From Lacticaseibacillus thailandensis DSM 22698 = JCM 13996 (lineage in GTDB: Bacteria; Bacillota; Bacilli; Lactobacillales; Lactobacillaceae): a DNA stretch of 64,000 bases. The notes beneath the pieces were generated by a model. The model was not told the origin of the DNA. It saw nothing but the letters and a program-made list of their open reading frames with translations, and searched no databases. Positions within the stretch are counted from its first letter, which is position 1, and each line of letters begins with the position of its first letter. Position numbers and translations under genes: made by a program. Positions 49,128-58,974 of the stretch are shown here, piece by piece. Location of the stretch: positions 248,001 to 312,000 of the forward strand of contig NZ_BBER01000001.1 of NCBI RefSeq assembly GCF_001312865.1, given 5' to 3'.

Positions 49128-51307
49128 GTGCAAAGTTGAAACTAGATAACCCCAAATTTTATACCAACCGGGAATTATCGTGGTTAGCGTTTAATGACCG
49201 GGTACTGGAGGAAGCGCGTGACGCCAATAACCCCCTGTTTGAGCGGGTGAGTTTTCTGGCCATCACGCAAAGCAACCTGGACGAATTCTTCAACGTTCGG
49301 GTTGCCTCGCTCCGCAAAATGGTGTCGGTCAAGTATAACGAACCCGACGCTGCGGGTATGACCCCCAAAGAGCAGCTGAAGGCGATCAGCAAGCAAGCAC
49401 ACGCGATGGTCGCCAAGCAGTACCGGACGCTGACCCGGTCGTTGTTACCATCGTTACGGCACCGGCACATTTTGCTGCACGGGGTGGACGAATTAACGGT
49501 TGCTCAGCACGACTTTTTAGCCGATTACTTTCGGCAGGAGGTCTTTCCCATCCTGACGCCGTTGGCGGTGGATGCGTCGCGGCCGTTTCCGTTTCTTTCT
49601 GATGGCAGTATGAATATGGCCATCCGTTTGACCCGGCCAGATGCCGATGGCAAGCACCACACCGAATTTGCGACCGTTCAGGTACCGCACGGTGTGCCCC
49701 GGGTGATTCACTTACCGGGTGGCGATGAGTTCGTGCTACTGGAAGACGTTATTCGGGCCTTCATTGACGATTTATTTATCGGCGCTACGATCAAGGAAAC
49801 AGCCATGTTCCGCGTAACGCGGGACATGGGCCTCGACGTGGATGAAGCCGACGCGTCGGACCTGATTAAGGAAGTCCAATCCCAACTGAAAAAGCGGGAG
49901 CGGGGCCGCGTGATGCGTCTGGAAGTGGACGCGGGGATGAGTAAGCGGTTGGTGCGGTACTTGACCAAGCAGATGCGGATTGACGATGATGACGTGTATG
50001 CCATCAACGGCCCTATTGACCTGACCTTCTTGAAGCAGATCATCAAGCGGGTCCATGCCACCCCGGACGTGGTATACCCTGAACACACGCCCTACTTGAA
50101 TCCAGTGTTGCAACACCAAAATATTTTTGACGTGATTCGACAGCAGGATGTGTTCGTGCACTTACCGTACGATAGTTTTGCCCCGGTGACGGAGTTTATT
50201 CACCAGGCCGCGGTGGATCCGCAAGTGTTGGCAGTCAAGATGACCCTTTACCGTGTTTCCAGCCAGTCACCCATCATTAAATACCTTAAGCAAGCCGCCA
50301 ATAACGGCAAACAGGTCACGGTATTGGTCGAACTAAAGGCCCGGTTTGATGAAGAGAACAATGTCCACTGGGCCCGTGAACTAGAGGAAGCGGGTTGTCA
50401 CGTAATCTACGGCTTGGTGGGTCTCAAGACCCACTGCAAGTTGACGCTGATCGTGCGGCGGGACGAAGATGGTATTCGTCGGTACATGCACATGGCGACG
50501 GGTAATTACAACGACGTGACTGCCCGGCTGTACACGGATATGGGGTTGTTTACCTGCAACACGGAAATTGGCGTTGATGCCTCCAGTATCTTCAACATGC
50601 TCAGCGGTTTTTCGGAACCACCTTTCTTCCACAAGCTGGCCATTAGTCCCGATGGCATCAAGGATTTTCTCAGTGACCAAATTGATGCGGAAATTGCCGA
50701 GGCCCAAGCGGGACGGAAGGCCATTATTTGGATGAAGATGAATTCCTTGTCCAACCCCCACATGATCCGGAAGTTGTACGCGGCATCAGCCGCCGGGGTG
50801 CAGGTCCACCTGTTGGTTCGGGGTATCTGTGACCTCAAAGTAGGGATCCCCGGCGTGTCCACCAACATCACGGTGCACTCGATCGTGGGCCGGTTCCTGG
50901 AACATAGCCGCGTGTATTACTTTTACGCGGCGGGTGCGGAACATGTATACTTGTCCTCAGCGGACCTGATGACGCGGAATTTAAAGCGCCGGGTGGAGAT
51001 TTTGTTTCCCATCCTGCAGGACAATATTCGGGTCCACTTACTTCAGATTTTTGACCTGATGTGGTCCGATACGGTCAAAACGCGGGTGTTACAACCAGAC
51101 GATACTTGGCAACGGGTCGACGGGCGTGGGCGCCCGGGGTTGGACGTGCAGGCATACTTTGTCGAACACGCCGAGCAGATGAGTCAAGAACTGTTGCCGG
51201 TACCCGCACCCAGGGCCGCAGTCACCAATGATGGTCAGGGGATGCGGTTCACGCCGCTTCAGTCGCCTGATGATCGGAAAACAGGAAGGACAGGTTCACG
51301 TGCATGA
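49124..51307 (+). CDS. ppk: Polyphosphate kinase 1
   Basis: A 727-residue enzyme that polymerises ATP gamma-phosphate into polyphosphate. It begins FYTNRELSWLAFNDRVLEEA, contains the phosphohistidine motif KTHCKLTLIVRR near residue 435 and MHMATGNYNDVTARLYTD after it, and ends with two phospholipase-D-like C-terminal domains. RBS GGAGGAACGTACA. It overlaps both neighbours by four bases (ATGA), so the three genes form a tight operon. Confidence 0.97.
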   Translation: MSAKLKLDNPKFYTNRELSWLAFNDRVLEEARDANNPLFERVSFLAITQSNLDEFFNVRVASLRKMVSVKYNEPDAAGMTPKEQLKAISKQAHAMVAKQYRTLTRSLLPSLRHRHILLHGVDELTVAQHDFLADYFRQEVFPILTPLAVDASRPFPFLSDGSMNMAIRLTRPDADGKHHTEFATVQVPHGVPRVIHLPGGDEFVLLEDVIRAFIDDLFIGATIKETAMFRVTRDMGLDVDEADASDLIKEVQSQLKKRERGRVMRLEVDAGMSKRLVRYLTKQMRIDDDDVYAINGPIDLTFLKQIIKRVHATPDVVYPEHTPYLNPVLQHQNIFDVIRQQDVFVHLPYDSFAPVTEFIHQAAVDPQVLAVKMTLYRVSSQSPIIKYLKQAANNGKQVTVLVELKARFDEENNVHWARELEEAGCHVIYGLVGLKTHCKLTLIVRRDEDGIRRYMHMATGNYNDVTARLYTDMGLFTCNTEIGVDASSIFNMLSGFSEPPFFHKLAISPDGIKDFLSDQIDAEIAEAQAGRKAIIWMKMNSLSNPHMIRKLYAASAAGVQVHLLVRGICDLKVGIPGVSTNITVHSIVGRFLEHSRVYYFYAAGAEHVYLSSADLMTRNLKRRVEILFPILQDNIRVHLLQIFDLMWSDTVKTRVLQPDDTWQRVDGRGRPGLDVQAYFVEHAEQMSQELLPVPAPRAAVTNDGQGMRFTPLQSPDDRKTGRTGSRA

Positions 51308-52287
51308 CACACTTTGCAGTTATTGATTTAGGCAGTAATTCGGTGCGGCTGTCGGTCTGGTCGGTTAAAGCGGACGGCCAGCCCGTGGCGGAGACCAAAG
51401 CCAAAGAAATGGTCCGTTTGTCGGAGGATATGGGGGACGAGATGACCCTCAAGGAGCCGGCCATTGCGCGAACCATCGCCGCCCTGCAAAAGTTTAAGGC
51501 CATTTATAGTCCTCTGGAAGACCTAACCATCAAGGCGTATGCCACCGCCGCTACCCGCCAAGCGAAGAACCAGAAGAAGTTCCTCAAGCGCGTACAGGAC
51601 GAGGTGGGCCTGCAAATCGAGGTTATTCCGGGTGTGCGTGAGGCCGAACTGGATTACGTGGGGGTGATCAACACCCTCAACGTTCAAAGCGGCCTGATTA
51701 TGGACACTGGTGGGGCCTCGACGGAGCTTGTGCTGGTGCAAAACCGCCAGCTTGAACACCGCATCAGCATCCCGTTTGGTTCCGTGAACCTGACCGAACA
51801 CTTTGTGCATCACGACCCGATTACGCCGGGCGACTTGTTTCGGTTGTGGTCGTCCGTGACCAACGTGTTTAATGGCATTTGGTGGTTACGGGAGGCGCAA
51901 AACCTACCGATTATCGCCCTGGGCGGCTCGAATCGGACCTTGGCCAAGGTGCAACGCCGCAAGCACCATTTCCGCAACTTTGAAGATATTCATGGGTTCC
52001 GTATGCTCAGTCGCAACGTAAACCGTGTCTTTGCGGAAATTGTGGATGCTGACGTGGAGGCACGGAAGGCGATTCCGGGCCTGTCGCGGGACCGGGCAGA
52101 CATTATCGTGGCCGGGCTGGTGCCCGTGGTGACGATGTTGCGGTTTATTGACGCAGATAAGATCATCTTCTCGCAGAACGGTTTACGTGAAGGCGCCTTG
52201 TATGAATACCTGCAGGGGACCCAGCGGGTGGCCGCGGATGAAAACGTCGTGGACGAAACGTTAACCGACTTTACTGTTGACGACTAG
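51304..52287 (+). CDS. Ppx/GppA family phosphatase, short form
   Basis: A 327-residue two-domain ASKHA protein (AVIDLGSNSVRLSVW at residues 5-19, MDTGGASTELVLV near 138, IPFGSVNLTE). It lacks the C-terminal HD domain of the first operon gene. It could be an exopolyphosphatase or a pppGpp phosphatase; sequence alone does not decide. Having it in the same operon as ppk and a long Ppx suggests balanced synthesis and breakdown of polyphosphate. Confidence 0.92.
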   Translation: MTHFAVIDLGSNSVRLSVWSVKADGQPVAETKAKEMVRLSEDMGDEMTLKEPAIARTIAALQKFKAIYSPLEDLTIKAYATAATRQAKNQKKFLKRVQDEVGLQIEVIPGVREAELDYVGVINTLNVQSGLIMDTGGASTELVLVQNRQLEHRISIPFGSVNLTEHFVHHDPITPGDLFRLWSSVTNVFNGIWWLREAQNLPIIALGGSNRTLAKVQRRKHHFRNFEDIHGFRMLSRNVNRVFAEIVDADVEARKAIPGLSRDRADIIVAGLVPVVTMLRFIDADKIIFSQNGLREGALYEYLQGTQRVAADENVVDETLTDFTVDD

Positions 52288-52327
52288 TGATTATAAGCCA
52301 ATCAAACGTGGTATTACGCAAACGAAT

Positions 52328-52383
52328 AGCCGTTGTTAGCGTCACGTCATAACAATTGACGTCACGCTAACAACGGCTTTTTG
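52328..52383 (+). terminator. Intrinsic terminator of the polyphosphate operon
   Basis: AGCCGTTGTTAGCGT (52328-52342) pairs with ACGCTAACAACGGCT (52364-52378). An inner ACGTCA/TGACGT extends the hairpin, and TTTTT follows. Confidence 0.92.
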
Positions 52384-52398
52384 TGTGGTTGCAGGTCG

Positions 52399-53790
52399 TT
52401 AATTATTGGTGTCGACGCACCCGGCAGTCAGCAACCAAACCAGGAGGATTTCCACTAGGGCAATGATGACTACCGCCAACAGCGCGTGCGTCGTACCGAG
52501 GACGGTACCATGTGCCAAGTTGTGGGCGCTACTTTGTCCTGCTGCCACTAAGGCCGAGGCCATGCTCGTACCCACAGCCGCGGTAAATTGCTGAGCCGTG
52601 TTGAAGATAGCATTACCATCGGTTTGCGTGGTTGACGCTATCTGTTGGAGCCCGGTCGTCATGAGGTTACCCATACTGATACCGATACCGATCATCACCA
52701 GAATGTATAACACCACGATGCGGGAATTAGTCAACCCGGTCGCACTTAGTAGCATGCCGCCAACACCCACGAGGCTGATAATGCTCCCCAGGCGCAGTGG
52801 CAGTTTGGGGCCATTGTGGTCCAGTAAGCGGCCGCCAATGGGCGCCATAATGGCGCCAATAGCCGCGCCCGGTAATACCACCAGCCCCGCGAGGAGGGCG
52901 GTGTTGCCGTTGACCAGCTGAATGTAGTTGGGTAAAACGAACGATAGGGCCAGCGCAATAATTTGCAGGCAGGCAAAGCTGAGCAGGCTGATGGTGAATA
53001 GTGGTTGTTTGAACAGTCCTAACCGGATGAGTGGGTGCTCCAGTTGGTGTGACCGCCAGACAAACACGAGCAGGGCAATCACGCCCACCGCCATGACACC
53101 GGCTACGGGCCAACTGGCAAAGGCGACGTTGCCGATGTTGCTGAGACCGTAAATGAGGCCGCAAAACGTGATCACGATTGTCACCACGCTGGGGGCATCA
53201 ATGTTTGCCGGTTCCGGTGCCTGTTTTTGTTCAATGCAGAACAGGCCGAGAATCAGGGCAAAGATGAGCAGCGGTAGGAGGATGGCAAAGATGTAACGCC
53301 AGTTGAGGGTGGACACGATCAGCCCGCCAAACGTGGGACCGATGGCGGGGGCCACGCCGGTAATGAGTGTCCCGACGCCCATCATGGTACCAACTTTGCT
53401 ACGGGGCACCTGTTCCAAAATGATGTTAAACATCAGTGGCAGGGCCACCCCGGTGCCTAGGCCCTGAATTCCGCGACCTAAAAGGAGGACAGCAAAGCTG
53501 GGCGCGATACCATCGAGAATGATCCCGATAATGAACAGCGTGATGGCGACGAGAAACAGGCTCCGGGTCCGGAAGCGCCGTTTGAGGGTGGCGGACAGCG
53601 GTACCATTGAGGCGACGACCAGCAGGTAGAGGGTGGTCAACCACTGGACCTCGTTGGTGGTGATATTGAATTCGCGCATCAGGGTCGGAAAGGTGATGTT
53701 CATGGCGGTTTCCACGATGACCCCGCAGAAGGACATCAGGCCGGTCGCCACAATGGCCCCGATGACGCGTGGGCGAATTTTATCGGCCAC
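52399..53790 (-). CDS. MFS multidrug efflux protein, DHA2 (EmrB/QacA-like)
   Basis: A 463-residue transporter with 14 predicted helices. The DHA2 hallmark GRGIQGLGTGVALPLMFNII and the helix-5 motif GTLITGVAPAIGPTFGG are both present. The GTG at 53790 is preferred (GGAGGTGATCAACACA upstream); the longer open frame to 53913 runs through the end of the overlapping marR gene. It overlaps marR by 11 bases, so both are one transcript from the promoter at 54247-54274. Confidence 0.92.
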   Translation of the reverse strand: MADKIRPRVIGAIVATGLMSFCGVIVETAMNITFPTLMREFNITTNEVQWLTTLYLLVVASMVPLSATLKRRFRTRSLFLVAITLFIIGIILDGIAPSFAVLLLGRGIQGLGTGVALPLMFNIILEQVPRSKVGTMMGVGTLITGVAPAIGPTFGGLIVSTLNWRYIFAILLPLLIFALILGLFCIEQKQAPEPANIDAPSVVTIVITFCGLIYGLSNIGNVAFASWPVAGVMAVGVIALLVFVWRSHQLEHPLIRLGLFKQPLFTISLLSFACLQIIALALSFVLPNYIQLVNGNTALLAGLVVLPGAAIGAIMAPIGGRLLDHNGPKLPLRLGSIISLVGVGGMLLSATGLTNSRIVVLYILVMIGIGISMGNLMTTGLQQIASTTQTDGNAIFNTAQQFTAAVGTSMASALVAAGQSSAHNLAHGTVLGTTHALLAVVIIALVEILLVWLLTAGCVDTNN

Positions 53791-54211
53791 TGTGTTGATC
53801 ACCTCCGTTAATTTGAATGAAGCGGTCGAGCATCCGCACAATGAGGCGTTGCTCTGCCGGCGTAAATTCGGCGTCAATGGTGGCTTGTTGTTGCGCAATG
53901 TAGTTGGCAACATGTTGTTCGAGACGTAAAGCCTTGGCGGTTAGGGTAACCTCTTTTTGACGGGCATCGCGTGCAGCTGGTTACCGGTGAATGAGTGCTG
54001 CCCGCTCCATGCGTTGTAGAGCCACGGTGGCGGTGGAGCGCTGAATGTTAAATTCGCGTTCAATGTCACGTTGCAGTACCCGTTTGTGGGTACCAATAAA
54101 GTCGATGATCGACATTTGGGTACCAGTGAGGCCAAATTGCTTGGCGTACTGGTCCATTGATTGGTTCATTTGGTTAGTGGCGTGCTTAATGATTTTACCA
54201 AGTGTGGGCAT
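53780..54211 (-). pseudogene. MarR family regulator with in-frame stop
   Basis: A full-length MarR gene would be 143 residues: MPTLGKIIKHATNQ, the winged helix REFNIQRSTATVALQRMERAALIHR, then PAARDARQKEVTLTAKAL, a dimerisation helix and the end HSGR at 53780. A TAA at 53983-53981 interrupts it at codon 77, exactly where relatives carry a residue such as Gln (CAA to TAA would be one base change). The frame is otherwise intact on both sides, unlike the indels seen elsewhere. As read, the product stops before the wing and dimerisation helices and should be inactive. RBS AAAGGAGGCACTGATT. Confidence 0.85.
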
Positions 54212-54228
54212 AATCAGTGCCTCCTTTT

Positions 54229-54242
54229 GTTAGCAAGCTAAC
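54229..54242. promoter_or_regulatory. Probable MarR operator
   Basis: Inverted repeat GTTAGC-AA-GCTAAC, placed between the -10 box and the marR RBS, where a repressor would block transcription of its own operon. Confidence 0.65.
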
Positions 54243-54246
54243 GAAT

Positions 54247-54274
54247 ATTATAGCAAACCAAGCAATTCATGCAA
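54247..54274 (-). promoter_or_regulatory. Promoter of the marR-efflux operon
   Basis: On the minus strand TTGCAT (54274-54269), 16 bases, TATAAT (54252-54247) with TGC extension. Confidence 0.8.
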
Positions 54275-54590
54275 GGATGAATTGCCGTGACTTTGAGTGT
54301 GGGGCACGTGTGGGTTAACCCCTAACTGCCACCAGGTTGCAAGGGGATTGCCGTGGGCCAGTATGTGGTGCATTCTTGCCACAGTTGTTATAATGAACTG
54401 CGTACCGGGAGCGCAACTAGTGGTCCCGACTTCAACGCGGCGGTGTAACCGTGGCCCGCCCAGATGGGAGTATCAGATGCTAATTCATCATAGTGAGCGT
54501 CCACGAAACTTATGGGCACTTCTCCAGCCCCCGAGCGTGGTGCTGGGGCCGACGAGTGCAAATTAAGTCAAAGACGAGGAGTAAGTAAAC
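54275..54590. other. Intergenic/leader region upstream of efp
   Basis: It contains TGTTATAAT near 54386-54396, a plausible extended -10 for efp, which would leave a leader of about 190 bases. CCCCGAGC...GGTGCTGGGG can form a hairpin near 54530-54550. No gene is supported. Confidence 0.4.
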
Positions 54591-55154
54591 ATGATTGAAG
54601 CAATTAATTTGAAGGCCGGAATGGCGTTTGAGAAGGATGGTAAGTTGATCAAGGTGCTATTTACCAACCACCACAAACCTGGCAAGGGTAACACCGTGAT
54701 GCAGATGAAGTTGTACGACGTGCGTTCCGGGGCGATCGTGCAGACGACCATGCGGCCAACCGAAAAGGTGGAGCAGGCGGTCCTGGATAAGAAGCAGGCG
54801 CAGTTCCTGTACAGTCAGGACGACACCGCTTACTTTATGGATACGGAAACTTATGATCAGTACGAACTGCCAATTGCCAGCATCAGTGACGAGATGAAAT
54901 TCCTGTTGCCAGATACTATGGTGGAGATTGAATTCTACGGTAACGAGGTGATTGGAATCACGTTGCCAAGCACGGTTACTCTGGCCGTTAAGGAAACCAG
55001 CCCAGCTATCAAGGGAGCTACGGTCTCTGGTGGTGGCAAGCCGGCTACTTTGGAGACGGGACTAGTAGTGCAGGTGCCGGACTTCATCAAGGAAGGCGAC
55101 AAGCTGATCATCAATACGGACCGCGGAGGCACTTACGCCAAGCGGGCCGATTAA
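54591..55154 (+). CDS. efp: Elongation factor P
   Basis: A 187-residue three-domain tRNA mimic that rescues ribosomes stalled on polyproline. Domain I carries the exposed loop [10 protein letters not shown], whose Lys near residue 32 is the usual modification site. Length and the C-terminal [13 protein letters not shown] fit the family. RBS ACGAGGAGTAAGTAAAC. Confidence 0.96.
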   Translation: MIEAINLKAGMAFEKDGKLIKVLFTNHHKPGKGNTVMQMKLYDVRSGAIVQTTMRPTEKVEQAVLDKKQAQFLYSQDDTAYFMDTETYDQYELPIASISDEMKFLLPDTMVEIEFYGNEVIGITLPSTVTLAVKETSPAIKGATVSGGGKPATLETGLVVQVPDFIKEGDKLIINTDRGGTYAKRAD

Positions 55155-55174
55155 CCACCAACGTGAATTGACGG

Positions 55175-55214
55175 ACACCCCACGCGGATGATGTTGTTTG
55201 TGTGGGGTGTTTTT
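55175..55214 (+). terminator. Intrinsic terminator of efp
   Basis: ACACCCCAC (55175-55183) pairs with GTGGGGTGT (55202-55210), followed by T. Confidence 0.85.
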
Positions 55215-55385
55215 GACGTTGTCGACGGTGCGAGCGGATGGTGCACTCTGGCAGTGCGTACCACGTAAAAATTGGTCTACAAACCGTTAACGGCATGGTG
55301 AATATGATAATATGACACTAGACCAAGCAGTGGCTTGGTACTATCATACCGGGCATAATCCCGATAATTAGGAGAGTGTTTTTGC

Positions 55386-58123
55386 ATGGATGATTCTGCG
55401 CAACCAAGTCCTCAACGGGATGAGCAAGACGTGGATAAACCACCTTTATGGCAACTTGATGCCGACCAGATACGGGCGCGTTACGGCACGGACACCACCA
55501 ATGGTTTGACCGACGCCCAAGTCCAGAAATTGCGCCAGCGTTATGGCTTCAACGAGCTGACCGCGAAAAAGCAGTCGCGGTTGCTGCGCTTTTTGCGTCA
55601 GTTTAATGACAGTATCAATTACATTTTAGCTGGTGCGGCCGTGCTGACGTTATTGATGCAGCACTGGTCGGACTCGTTTGTTATCTTCTTAGTGATTTTG
55701 GCAAACGCGTTTATTGGTTACTTCCAGGAAGTTTCCGCGGATAACGCGCTGGCGAAGATCCAAGAGTTGCTGGTTTCCCAGAACTTTGTGTTCCGTAACG
55801 GGGTGAAGTTGGAATTACCGTCACGTGAACTGGTCCCTGGTGATTTGGTGCAGTTGGAAGCGGGCGACGCGGTGCCGGCGGATATGCGGTTGATTGCCGC
55901 CGATAACTTAGCAGCGCAAGAGTCGATTCTGACCGGTGAGACTAACTCGGTGGCGAAAACCGAAGAGCCCATCACGGCGGCTGAATTACCATTGGCGGAG
56001 CGGACCAACATGGTTTACGCGTCGACCGACATCACGCAGGGCTCCGGCCTGGGCGTGGTGGTGGCGACGGCCGCTGATTCGGAAATCGGCCACATTCAAA
56101 CTAGTGTTAAAGCAATTAAATCGAAACCCACCCGCTGGTCCAGAATCTGAACCGGCTGGGGTTAGGGCTATCGCTGGCTATCGTGGCGGTAGCGATCATC
56201 CTCTTTATCGGGGGGATGATGACCCACATCTACAGCCTCCCGACTTTGACTATTGCCGTGATTACCATGGTCGTGGGTTCCATGCCGGAAGGACTGCCAG
56301 CTAGCACCTCGGTGGTGCTGGCGATGGGAACGCGGCAGTTGACACGGAAGAACGCCATTGTAAAGACGTTACCCGCTGTGGAAACCCTAGGTGCTGTGGA
56401 TATCGTCAATACGGATAAAACCGGGACGCTGACTAAAAATGAAATGACGGTAACGGATGTTGCCATCCCGGGTCAGGACTTCACGGTTTCCGGCGTGGGT
56501 TACGACGCGGATGGCACGTTATTGGACGCCGCGGGACAGCCGGTGGATTGGCGGCAGAATGATCGCCTAAGCTGGTTGGTGCGCATCGCTGGTGAAACTT
56601 CAGACGCCCAGTTCCACGAGGAGGACGGTCAGTGGCAGTTGACCGGGGAACCAACGGACGGGGCGCTGACCGCTCTATACCACAAGCTTGACGGGCGTGC
56701 GCCGGATGTTGATGAAATTGATTCGTTACCGTTTGACTCACAATTCCGCTATTCTGCCCGACTGGCCGATGTTGACGGGCAGCGGGTGCTGATGGTCAAA
56801 GGTGCACCGCAAACCCTTGCTCGGTTGATTCGGGAGCACGGGGGTCAGGTACAAGGTGATGCTTTGGCCGCGACCATCACGCGGTTTGCCCAGCAAGGTA
56901 AACGCGTGGTCGGACTCGCGCGTCAGTTTGTCGCTCCTGACGTGACAACCATTGATCAGAGCCAAATTGGCCAGGACATGGAGCTGATTGGGTTGGTGGG
57001 CATCATTGATCCGCCCCGGCCTGAAGTTGCGGCTTCCGTGCAGCAGCTCCGGTATGCGGGTATCAAGGTGAAGATGATTACCGGGGATGACCCGGAAACC
57101 GCCGCAGCCATTGCCCAGCAGTTGAACTTGGGTGAGGACGTCAAGGCAATTACCGGACCCGAGCTAGACAAAATGAGTGATGCGGAGCTAGACCGCGAAA
57201 TCGGTCAGTACACCGTCTTTGCCCGCGCAACGCCAGCGGAAAAGTTACGAATCGTGCAATCGCAGCAGCGTAATGGCCACGTGGTCGCGATGACGGGTGA
57301 CGGGGTCAACGACGCACCCGCCTTGAAGCAGGCGGACATTGGGGTTGCCATGGGAATCAAGGGTACCGACGTCGCCAAAGGGGCGGCGGACATGGTGCTC
57401 GCCAATGACGACTTTACGACCATCCAAACCGCCGTCAAGGAAGGCCGACACGTGTTCGACAACATCCGTAAAACGATTCGGTACCTGCTACCCACGAGTT
57501 TTGCCGAAGGTTTTGTCGTGGTACTCAGCATGTTGCTGGGGCAAGAGTTACCGTTGTATCCCACGCAATTGTTGTGGATCAACATGGTTTCCGCGTTGAC
57601 CATTCAGTTTGCGTTTATTTTTGAACCGCCAGATGAAGGAATCATGTCCCGCGGGCCGCGTAACGTCCGTGAGGGGATCATTACCAAGTCAGGGGCGGTC
57701 GAAATTGCCTTCGTGGCACTGATGATTTCTGGTTTGGGAATTTATATTTACGACCTGCTGACGAGCATTGGTTTCAGTCACGTGGTCGGCAGTACCGTTA
57801 CGCTCCAGGTGATTATTTTTGGTAAGGTATTCTACCTGTTTAACTTGCGGACGGAGCACCCGGTTTTCTCACGCTACCTCTTCCAAAACAAGATGGCGTT
57901 CTGGATTATCGGCGTCCTAATGTTGTTACAGTGTGGGATTATCTACCTGCCGTTCATGCAGGATGTGTTCCGCACCACGACGGTGGGCTTCGCCGTGGGT
58001 TGGGGCATCCCCATTGTGGCTGGTCTGATCGTGATGACGGTTATGGAAGTGTGGAAGTTTGTCCGCACGACCTACCAACACCACGTAGGCCGCGTTCACG
58101 ACAAAATGGAAATCAAAGATTAA
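55386..58123 (+). CDS. Cation-transporting P-type ATPase, P2 (Ca2+/Na+ type, frameshifted)
   Basis: A 912-residue (repaired) PMR1/SERCA-like pump. N-terminal cation-ATPase domain, actuator loop ESILTGETNSVAK, helix-4 motif PEGLPAST, phosphorylation site DKTGTLTKNEMTV, hinge MTGDGVNDAPALKQADIGVAMG (split around APAL), and four C-terminal helices. The PEGLP motif is usual for Ca2+/Mn2+ or Na+/K+ pumps, so the ion is unsure. One C is missing near 56131; repair gives KSKPTPLVQNLNRLG. Confidence 0.93.
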
Positions 58124-58140
58124 TCCAGCCGTATTGACTT

Positions 58141-58171
58141 GGCCACCCCTGTGCTCGATGGGGTGGCCTTT
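58141..58171 (+). terminator. Intrinsic terminator of the P-type ATPase gene
   Basis: GGCCACCCC (58141-58149) pairs with GGGGTGGCC (58160-58168), then TTTG. Confidence 0.75.
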
Positions 58172-58272
58172 GTTGTGCACCTCACCGCTAAGCTCAAACC
58201 CGCTGGTAGTGGCTTGCGGCAGGGCGGGGACAATGGGATAATTAGGGTTAATGAAAACGGAGGGTGTAAAAG

Positions 58273-58944
58273 GTGACAAAACTGTATTTTGTGCGACACG
58301 GAAAGACGGAGTGGAATCTGGAGGGACGTTACCAAGGCGCATTTGGTGATTCACCACTATTGCCAGAAAGTTACGTTCAGGTTCACGCGTTGGCCAAGTA
58401 CCTGAACGATCAGCACATTCACTTTGACCACGCCTACGTGAGTCCACTCAAGCGCACCCGGACCACCGCGATTGAACTAATGACCCATTTGGATCAGACC
58501 GACATTCCGCTGACCATTTTACCCGCCCTGCGCGAATTCAATTTGGGCCTAATGGAAGGTCAGAGCTTTGAATCCGTTGCCGCGCGCTTTCCCCGCGAGC
58601 TCAAAGCGTTTCGGCACGCACCAGCCGACTACGATCCGTCCGCCCTGCACGGGGAGACCTTTGACCAACTCCTCGAACGGATGACCCCACCCATCCAGGA
58701 AATCGTTGCTAACGATTACATGGGCAACTCTAACTACCTTTTTATCGGGCATGGCGCCTCATTAGCGGCGCTTATTCAACACCTGGTGGGTACCCTGGTC
58801 GCTGATTTACGCAAGGATGGCGGGTTGACCAACAGTAGTTTGACCACCGTGCAAGCGGATGGCCCCGCGCTGCCGTACCACATGGTGCACTGGAACGACA
58901 CGCACTTCCTGCCGGGCAAGCGGACCGCCACCGATACCATTTAG
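58273..58944 (+). CDS. Histidine phosphatase family protein (phosphoglycerate mutase-like)
   Basis: A 223-residue broad-specificity phosphatase of the histidine phosphatase superfamily. The catalytic VRHGKTEWNLEGRYQG (His9) and the second His in FIGHGASLAAL are present. The GTG start at 58273 follows CGGAGGGTGTAAAAG. It heads the gpm-like/TPR/recD2 cluster. Confidence 0.92.
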   Translation: MTKLYFVRHGKTEWNLEGRYQGAFGDSPLLPESYVQVHALAKYLNDQHIHFDHAYVSPLKRTRTTAIELMTHLDQTDIPLTILPALREFNLGLMEGQSFESVAARFPRELKAFRHAPADYDPSALHGETFDQLLERMTPPIQEIVANDYMGNSNYLFIGHGASLAALIQHLVGTLVADLRKDGGLTNSSLTTVQADGPALPYHMVHWNDTHFLPGKRTATDTI

Positions 58945-58974
58945 TCACAGCAATTTTGAAGGAGGCATGGCACA

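Noticed and set aside
53941-54135. Second small protein downstream of the MarR stop in another frame
   Set aside because: The original MarR frame continues unchanged past the TAA with family-like sequence, so no separate gene is needed.
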